Of a DNA stretch of 25,990 nt, positions 1-8,100 are shown piece by piece. Every line of letters begins with the position of its first letter. Position 1 is the stretch's first letter. A program made the translations under genes and the position numbers. The stretch spans positions 1 to 25,990 of the forward strand of contig CALISC010000089.1 of NCBI GenBank assembly GCA_938041945.1, written 5' to 3'. The notes beneath the pieces are model-generated. The model was given only the letters and a program-made list of their open reading frames with translations, was not told the DNA's origin and ran no database searches. Origin of the DNA: an uncultured Acholeplasmataceae bacterium. Its GTDB lineage: Bacteria; Bacillota_I; Bacilli_A; Acholeplasmatales; Acholeplasmataceae.

Positions 1-1481
1 CTAAATCAATATCTAACCTAACAGTTCAAAATAACGCAGATAAACAAATTATTAAACTTTACTACAAAGCTAAAACTTACCGCGTTACTTTTAACTTAAC
101 TGAAACCGGACTAGATGCAAGTACAATTGACCCAATATTAAGTCAACCTCTTAATTTAAAATATACAAATAAAATTAGTGCAGATATTTTGGCAAAACTG
201 CGTGCAGTTAAAAAAACTAATACTCAAACTCATGACTATGTATTTGAAAAACTGCTAGTTGAAGAAAAAAACACCGAGTTTGATCCAAACATTGCATACA
301 ACTCAAACATCGCGCTTAAACCTGTGTTTAAAGCAGTTAAAACCACAGCAAGTATTACTTACACTATTAGAACTCAAAAAGTAGATGGTCGCTACGACGA
401 AAAAACGGAAACTAAAAGTGGGAAAATTGGCTCAAATCATACTGTTGTTTACGCAAATCCTAACAACACTGTGTATCAAGACCCTGAATACAATGTGGCT
501 AATTTGACTGTAAACGCAGACGAAACTCAAAACAAGGTGACAGTTACAGTTAACCGCAAAACTTATACAGTAACTTATCAAGTTGATGGACACGCATCTA
601 CTATCCCAAATAAAACATTTAGACACGGACAAACACATGGCGAAATTGACGAAAGGCAGTTTTATGCAGACGGACTAGATATTGTTAAGCTTGAATTAGA
701 CAATACTGAAAAAACAAAAGAAGAAATCAAAATTCTGTTAGTTACAAAAAATCATAAAATTAAAGTTTATATAAGTGAAGTGACTAGAACAGTTGGTAAA
801 TACCCGCAAACAAAAGTTGATAATCCTGCTGGAATACAATTTGAGCGAGATGATGTTCGTGAACTTAATTTTAATTCTAAGGCTGTAGACTATAAACTAA
901 ATTTTACTCGCAAATACTATAAAGACAATTCAGGTAATAAATACGAAATGTATAACGGTAATTACTATAAGTTTGAAGATGTTGAGTTTGTAAGAATTCC
1001 TAAACAAAAAACTTGGCTCACAAAAAGAATAATTGATTTTACTCCTTTCAATATTTATATTGAAAATTACCCTGATAACGCTAAACCTGAACGTTCTATT
1101 TTCAATGCAATGGTTGAAGAAATAGGTAAAATCTTAAAAACAACTACTTATATGCCAACTTATGATAACGGTGAGTTTTCGGTAAAACCTATTTTAGATG
1201 TAAGTCGTGATATCCATCCTAAATTAAAGCGAGAATCTACAGATTACGCTAAGGCTGTCTTAAATCAGCATTCAGGACATAAACCTATTTATCGTGGTGC
1301 TGATTTGAATGCGTACCCAAGTGTACAATATCATTCTTATTACCATAGTCTAAACCACCAGGGATGGTGGCTTGGTGCAAAGTATCTTAACAATCAAGGT
1401 GCACGTTTCATCGACCGAAACGGCTACATGACCTGGGGAAATGCATTCTACGTTTACGGTATGGTAGTTTGCATTAGGTAG
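1..1481 (+). CDS. Repeat-containing surface protein with C-terminal DUF6273-like domain (5' end outside window)
   Basis: The reading frame (codons from base 3) is open from the left edge, so the TTG at 189 is probably not the start and the gene is cut by the window. The visible protein is about 492 residues. The first part has beta repeats of the InlB/MucBP type. One ends near base 110 (YYKAKTYRVTF) and a fuller one covers about 345-580 (ITYTIRTQKVDGRY to VTVTVNRKTYTVTYQVDG). From about 790 the C-terminal part resembles DUF6273: it has a GKYPQT motif, a YYKDNSGNKYE stretch, and near the end GWWLGAKYL followed by ARFIDRNGY. These families occur in secreted or surface proteins of Gram-positive gut bacteria and are thought to bind or adhere. 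The signal peptide or anchor would lie upstream, out of view. Domain calls are from motif memory; the ligand is unknown. Confidence 0.75.
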   Translation, partial: KSISNLTVQNNADKQIIKLYYKAKTYRVTFNLTETGLDASTIDPILSQPLNLKYTNKISADILAKLRAVKKTNTQTHDYVFEKLLVEEKNTEFDPNIAYNSNIALKPVFKAVKTTASITYTIRTQKVDGRYDEKTETKSGKIGSNHTVVYANPNNTVYQDPEYNVANLTVNADETQNKVTVTVNRKTYTVTYQVDGHASTIPNKTFRHGQTHGEIDERQFYADGLDIVKLELDNTEKTKEEIKILLVTKNHKIKVYISEVTRTVGKYPQTKVDNPAGIQFERDDVRELNFNSKAVDYKLNFTRKYYKDNSGNKYEMYNGNYYKFEDVEFVRIPKQKTWLTKRIIDFTPFNIYIENYPDNAKPERSIFNAMVEEIGKILKTTTYMPTYDNGEFSVKPILDVSRDIHPKLKRESTDYAKAVLNQHSGHKPIYRGADLNAYPSVQYHSYYHSLNHQGWWLGAKYLNNQGARFIDRNGYMTWGNAFYVYGMVVCIR

Positions 1482-1601
1482 TTTTTAGAAATTTAGAATC
1501 AATATTATTAAGTCATTGTAAAATTTATTTTACAAAAATCAAGTCAAACCTGTTCAGATCATACTGCATGAACCAAAATTAATTATTTAAAATTCAAATA
1601 A

Positions 1602-1641
1602 AAGACCCTTTAGGTAAAACACGCTTAAAGGGCCTTTTTTT
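1602..1641 (+). terminator. Rho-independent terminator after the surface protein gene
   Basis: The arms AAGACCCTTTA and TAAAGGGCCTT pair with a single A-C mismatch around a short loop. A run of T follows. It lies 120 bases after the stop codon at 1481 and fits the end of that transcript. Confidence 0.8.
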
Positions 1642-1824
1642 GCATATTTGGACAAAAATCACCCTACATATTTATATATTTAAAAATTCCCAGCCACATC
1701 CACTATATAAAAATCTCTAAAATTACATATTTCTGACAAAAAAACACAAATTTAGTAAATTTAGGTCTAAATTTATTGCTTTTTTATATTTTTAATGTTG
1801 GATTTAGGGTATTTCGTTCTGCTC

Positions 1825-1833
1825 TGCTATAGA
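1825..1833 (+). promoter_or_regulatory. Possible extended -10 promoter element before the 34-residue ORF
   Basis: The bases TGCTATAGA match the extended -10 form TGnTATAnn and lie 30 bases before the small ORF at 1863. No good -35 box is found at the usual distance. Weak evidence on its own. Confidence 0.3.
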
Positions 1834-1862
1834 GTGATACACTTTAGAAAAGGAATAAAAAT

Positions 1863-1967
1863 ATGCCAGTACGAAAACATATAGCAGCTGTAAAAAAACA
1901 AAAAGCACATCAAATTCGTTTAGGATTTATACTTTTTGCTTACTTTTATATGTGTTTACAATTTTAA
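1863..1967 (+). CDS. Candidate small membrane protein, 34 residues
   Basis: An ATG at 1863 is preceded by an AAAGGA ribosome site about 8 bases upstream and opens a 34-codon frame ending in TAA. The N-terminal half is strongly basic (MPVRKHIAAVKKQKAHQIR) and the C-terminal half is hydrophobic and aromatic (LGFILFAYFYMCLQF), which could form one membrane helix. It sits alone between a terminator and the promoter of the giant gene. The layout resembles small membrane peptides such as type I toxin-like peptides, but no antisense RNA or family match can be shown. It could also be a chance ORF in AT-rich DNA. Confidence 0.35.
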   Translation: MPVRKHIAAVKKQKAHQIRLGFILFAYFYMCLQF

Positions 1968-2035
1968 ATTTTTTAGTATATAGTGGTAAAAATTAGGAAT
2001 TCTTTAATATATAGGTACACTCTTACATTTAAAAA

Positions 2036-2063
2036 TTGGCTTTTTTTATAGGTGGGGTATAAT
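2036..2063 (+). promoter_or_regulatory. Sigma-A type promoter of the giant gene
   Basis: TTGGCT at 2036-2041 and a perfect TATAAT at 2058-2063 are separated by 16 bases. Transcription would begin near 2070, giving a leader of about 114 bases before the start codon at 2184. Confidence 0.75.
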
Positions 2064-2073
2064 TATGTAAGCA

Positions 2074-2171
2074 CTTTTTGAACTACTTAATTAAAATATT
2101 TCTCACTAAATATCTACTACATAAATAAAATTATTAAAATACATAAATAAAAGTGAGAACTTTTCAAAAAG
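2074..2171 (+). promoter_or_regulatory. Structured 5' leader that can pair with the ribosome site of the giant gene
   Basis: CTTTTTGAA at 2074-2082 is perfectly complementary to TTCAAAAAG at 2163-2171, whose last bases enter the AAGGAG ribosome site (2169-2174). Nested inside, TTCTCACT at 2100-2107 pairs with AGTGAGAA at 2152-2159. The enclosed loop is AT-rich and holds a direct repeat, ACATAAATAAAA, at 2119 and 2141. The paired arms are seen directly; a control role, such as a thermosensor, protein-binding site or folding-dependent start, is inference. It matches no riboswitch class I recognise. Confidence 0.5.
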
Positions 2172-2183
2172 GAGTTTTACTTT

Positions 2184-5100
2184 ATGAAAAAAGATTTTAT
2201 TAAATACGAAGAAACTAACACTAACTTATCTACTCCCCAAAAACCCCGTCAATTCAAAGCTAAAAAGCAATTTGCGCAGCCTTATTCAACTAAACCCTAC
2301 AATCGTCCTGTAAAAACCACGAGTACTTTATTTGCTTTATTTCTAGGCTCAATTATCGTTGCCTTGATGGCCTTTTTGTCGTTGGGACAAAAACCAAACA
2401 ACATAAAACCAAAGACCAACATCAACAACGAATACATTGACCGTCCAAACGATGGCACTAAACCAATTGACGAAACTGATCACTTAAAAAACATTTTAAT
2501 TGCGGCCAAAGTTTTTAGAGACCAAAGTCATTTTCAAAGCGAAACTAACGGACAGGCTACCGCTTACTTTGGTTCTTTTGGTTCAACTACTCAAAAAATC
2601 AAAGCGATGCGCCAATACGACACCGTGCACCTTGCAAATAAACAATACTCAAAAGGGACATTTGCAAGTCCAGGTCTTTATATTTTTAGAAACGAATCAC
2701 CTCGTGGTGCGCAATACTTCGTTAAAGAACTTGCACACCTTGAAAACGGTGACTTTGACAAACCAGTTTGGCGTCAATATAAAGGTTCAGACGCTCCGTT
2801 TACTGAAGCCGATTTTACTGAAAACATCCTAGGTTCTGACTTAAAAGACTTCACTCAGCAAATTCTTTCTCACAAAACCATTAAAAAAGTAGAACTTATC
2901 AACCAAGCCAATGGAGAGACCACTTACCGCGTTGATTTTGTGGTAGACGAAGACTTAAACAGGCCAAGTGGTCTGGGCAAACTTGCCGCAACTGGTAAAT
3001 ACGCAGTTGAAGTCAGAGAAATGGCTCAAACTCCGTACTACCCAACTTTCAAGTCATTTACTTTAGAGGTAACCATGAATGATCGTTGGGAGGTTTTAAA
3101 AACCGTTTCAAACGAAGAGTATAACTTAACCGTTAAAGGAATTTCTTCTGATTTTGCTGCAACCATGACACAAACTTTTACCTACCAAAAAGAAAAAGTG
3201 CAAACTGAAGATTTCCATAACTTCTTTCACAAAGACTTTCGTAAACAAGGCGAAAATGCTGAACCAAAGCCAGACGCAACAGATCTTTTAATAGATGCTT
3301 TTTCAAAAGTCAAATCAGGTAACTTCACAGGTTCTCTAAACGTAAACGGCCAAGTCCTTGAGTTTACTGCAACTTTTTCAAAAGACCCCGCAATTTTAAA
3401 AATCGAGTCTAGATTATTTAATCTACACTATGAAAACAAAAAATATACCTTTTCAATGCTTGGACAAACCTACACAGGTGAAGCTGACACTATAGTTGAA
3501 CTAATTGGCAAACTATTTAATAAAGGTAGTTTCTTAAATCTACCTAACCTGCAAGAAATAATTGGTGAACTTAACCAAAACTTCGCCAAACCTAAAAATA
3601 TTGGTGCCTACACGGTACTTGAAACCAAAGCCAAAGGTATTACTTTGACTTTCTACATTAACAAAGACACCAAAGAGTTGGTTGAGTTTAACGCCAAGCA
3701 AGAGACTAACGGCAAAACTCTGGAACTAAACTTTAAACGTGGCGAAAAACTTGCAAACCCAGAGTTTCCAGAAGATAAAACCGATTTTGATAACGCTACT
3801 CAACAACTTAAAAAAATCTTTAGCGATACTTTTGAGTTCAACTTATCTAAAGAAATCAACGCCAACTCGAATTTAACTGTCAACACGCTTGTTTCGTTTA
3901 ACAACAAAACATCTATCTCAGCAAGCGGTGAATTTAGTCTAACCGCATTTGGCAAAAGCTACAACATTCCTTTTGACATTGTTGAAAACAAACTAACAAT
4001 GCACTTTAAAGCGCGTTCTTTAACTTTTGATTTAAACAAAATTGTCAAAAAGTTTTTTAATGTTGACTTAACTAAAAATAGTCTAGAGGAGTTAATTAAC
4101 TTAATTGACTTTACTAATTTAGTTAAAACCGCTGAACGCTTGTTTAGTTTCCTTGATTTAAAGTTAGCGAAAGACAACTTAAAAGTAGAAGACGGGCGTA
4201 TTGCTTTTGACCAAAGTAAAACCGCGTTTGCTTTAACTCACCGCCCTGGCACTAAACTTCCTAGTCCAAAAACTCCTGTTAACGAACTTGATTTAACTGA
4301 CTTTTTATTAAAATACTTCAAAGACCCAGACGCGAACACACGTGGTACAATTTCCTTTACTCTAAACTACGCTTTAAACTCAATTACTAAAACTGACACA
4401 GACTCAGAAATCAAAGTAGCTATAGACTTATTTAAAGGAAAGATTTCAATCTCTATTCCAAAACTTGGCCGCATTTATATAGATAACCGCGGAGTATACG
4501 TTGAGTTTGGGCCAAATAAACGCAAAAACGTGCAATATTTTGCGCACGCTGACTTAAAAGAACTAGCCCCACAAATCCGCGCTGCTCTTTCTAAATACTT
4601 ACCTGGTGGCTTTGATCTAAACGAAATGATTTCCCAAATTTTGGCCAACTTAACCGTAGATCAAACAAGTGGCAATCTTTCTACTTCCTTTAAGTCAAAA
4701 GACGATCGTTTTACACTGGCTTTAAACTCATATCAAAATGAAACTCCTTATTTAGTGTCACCAGAAGACCAAAACGGTAAACAAATCAATCGTTTTAGCA
4801 AACCTGCTCTTGAAAAACTGCTAAAAGTCCTTGAAAGTGGTAAATTCCAGGCCAGTGTTTCTTTTGCTGACTTTACAGTTCAGTTAAATTTACTTTATAA
4901 AGACAACACTCTTTACTTAAACGCCAAAATCACCAAAGCAGGGCAAGTGCTTGCCGACATTTCTATAATTGGCAATCAAGTCTACGCAAAGGCAGGTGGA
5001 TATAATTTAAAGGCCAACGTCAAAGACTTTAGTGAATTGATGCACAAAGTTTTTGAAATGTCTCGACTAAAGGGCGAAATCAGCGGGTTTAACTTAAATA

Positions 5101-8100
5101 ACTTTGGAATTGACTTATCTGAACTTAACCTAGACTTTGCAAACCCTTTTGCAACTCTGCAAAGTATTGCCAAAACCATTGAGAAAATGCCGCTGGTTAA
5201 ATCTTTAATTAAGTCACTTGAATTTGAGTTAAACTACCCAACAATAGACGAAGCCAAACTACTTACCTTTAAACTAACTGCGTTTAACTTTAACATCACA
5301 GGTTATCTTGATGCAGACCCTCAGTTTAACGCAAACATTTTTGAGATTAACGAAAACGACTACATTGACCTTCCACTTGCCGACCTTAACTCAAAAACTG
5401 AAGTTCAACCTGGTGCTAAACTACCACTAGACATTTCTGAGGCGAACAAAATCAAAGAACGCGTGATGACTAAACCTCATAGTGTTACTGGTAGCGCCGA
5501 GATTAACGGAGTTAAACTAACCATTCACAAAGGTTATGTTTCTGTTAACAACAACTTCCAAGATGTCGAAACAGTTCTGTACGCTGAGGCTAAGTTTAAA
5601 GACTTAGTTTATAGTTTTGAGCTGTACTTTGCTAAAAATACAGTTTATTTAAAATCAGCAAAACTAAACGCTAAAGTTTCAATTGAAGAAATTGGTAGTT
5701 TGATTGCAAAAATCACAGAACTTATCAAGAGCCAAGGTGAAATTAACTTCAATAACTTCCAACTGCAAAACAATCTAAACTCAAACATTCAAGCGCTGAT
5801 TTCTAAGTTTGTAATTCAATCGCTAACCATAGCCAAAGAAGAAATCACGCTTGCGGCTAAATACGCAGAATATGAAGGCAAAATTTATTTCAACCGCAAA
5901 ACAAAAGCAATTAACTTAACAATTTCAAACTTTAATCTACACTTGACTTTAACTCCAACTGAATTTAGTGAAGTTGGCGAAAGAGCCGATGCTAAAATCG
6001 CTGAGTTGATGAAAAACCCAAATGTCTTAACTGCCAACGATATTTTGAAAATTGCTGAACTTTACTCAACTCGCTATTCGCTTGAAGATGTTAACTACTC
6101 ACTTCCAAAAGAACTTGCAGAAAAATATCTAGGTAAAGACGCAAAACTAGACTTAAGCGTCAAAAACGCCCAAGTTGACTTAACTTCAAAACACCTGCTT
6201 AAAGCAGATTTAGGTGTGAAGTTCACGCACCCTCAACTTGCAAGTCCTATTAACCTAAATTTTGAACTACACATTCAAGATAAACAAATTTACCTGCTTT
6301 CAAAAGAATACCCAACTCTTAACTTAAAAGTCGCCTACAGCGAAATTTCGGCGATTATTGTTGCAATTCAAAAAGCCATTGAAAAAGCCAGCGGTATCTC
6401 TATAAGTACAAACCTTAAAAACTCAAGCCAAATTTATTTAGCGCCAAAACTAGAGTTTACAAAAATCTTAGATGCGCTAAATATCTCAAGAGATGGTCTA
6501 GACTTTGACTTAAAGAAAGCATTTGGAATTGAGCAAATCACTAATGTTTCGCTACGTTTTAAATTCCAGGAAAAAGCGCTTTCGCTTTCTGCAAGCCCAC
6601 TTAACTTAAACTTAACTTTAAAGAAAACTGACAAGAAACTTAACTTATATCAACCAAGCGCCACAACTCAGTTTTTAGGCCACGAGTTTTTTGAAAAAAC
6701 CGCAGACCTTGTGTCAACAGGCTACTCGGTAAACGGTGAGTTTAACTATCCAGTTAATGGTGAAAACCTAAAAGTAGAAATCAAAGGTGCTCTAAACTTT
6801 GCGCGTAAAACCATTTTAGACCTTGAGTTAAAACTAATTTACAAAGATATTCAACAAACTTTCCGACTACTTTATGACAAAGAGTTTTTCTATCTACAAA
6901 ACGAAAAAGTTAACTTAAAATTAAGCCTGCAAGACATCCAAGCGCTAATTTCAGAAGGCCAAAAACTAAAAGATATGTTTTCAGGTATAACTGTTGGTCT
7001 AACTCAAGACTTAATTAAAGCCGTAGTTGCAGGTACTTTTGAGTTTAGTCAAACTAGCATTGTGGCTAAATTCACAGAAGGTATACTGAAAAACCTAGAA
7101 GTCAAAGCAGATCTGACTGCGAAAGCTCTTAAAGTTAAATATGGCAGTATGCTGGACTTAACTATAACAAAACAAGAAGACATAGAAACTAAAGATGTAC
7201 CTGAAGGCATAGACTGGCTAGACCGTTCTTTTGTTGACAAAGTTTTTGATATGTTTTCGGCAACCTATGAACTTAAAGCCATAACCACAGACAACGCTAA
7301 ATTTAAAGGAGAACTAAGCGGAAACGTTGACCTTAAATCTAAAGTTAATTTCGCTGGTTCTGGTAAAGTTGAGTTTAAAATTGGCGAAAAATCTTACTTC
7401 CTTGAACTTAATAACTTATACATTTCTGAACGCACTCTGTATGCTTTAACTCAAAAACTGAACTTAAAAATACCGTTTGCCGAAATTAGCCGTCTGCAGA
7501 CAGAAATTCAAAAAATTTTTGCTGACTTAAAACCCCTACTTGGACTTTCAAGTAAAGCAGATTTAATTAAGTACTTGTCTGTCTACACAGACCTAATTGA
7601 CGCACTTACTTTTACTAAAGATAAAATCACACTTTCTAACTTTACAATCAGTGGAATCAAGTTATCTGCAGAAATTGACCTTACTAAAAAAGAAATTAGG
7701 CTAACTCTGCCAGATTTAGGGCTACATGCTACTTTAACTAAGTCAACAAAACAAAACACAGGTGTAGTTCCAGCAGTTCAATACGCCGACACCGAGACAA
7801 TCTTAAACTTACTTAAACTATACTCGCAAACCTACGAAATTGACGGCAAGACTCAAAGTGGTGAAATGGGTGCTGATTTTTCTGGAAAACTTTCGCTTAA
7901 AGGCGAGGTTCTGGCAAAACTAGAAACATACCTGAAATTCAAAGACAAATACCTGAAAGCCACAGTTTACTACGATAAAAAATATCTATATTTTGAAACC
8001 GAAAAACTGAAGTTTAAACTTTCAGTTGAAGAACTGGCCCAAATTATTAAAACAGCACCAGACTTACTGAAACTCGCCAACGCTGAAAACATCTTTAATC

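Noticed and set aside
1517..1534. Perfect 18-base palindrome TGTAAAATTTATTTTACA after the surface protein gene
   Set aside because: AT-only arms with a two-base loop and no T run; the better terminator is at 1602-1641, and a binding role cannot be argued.
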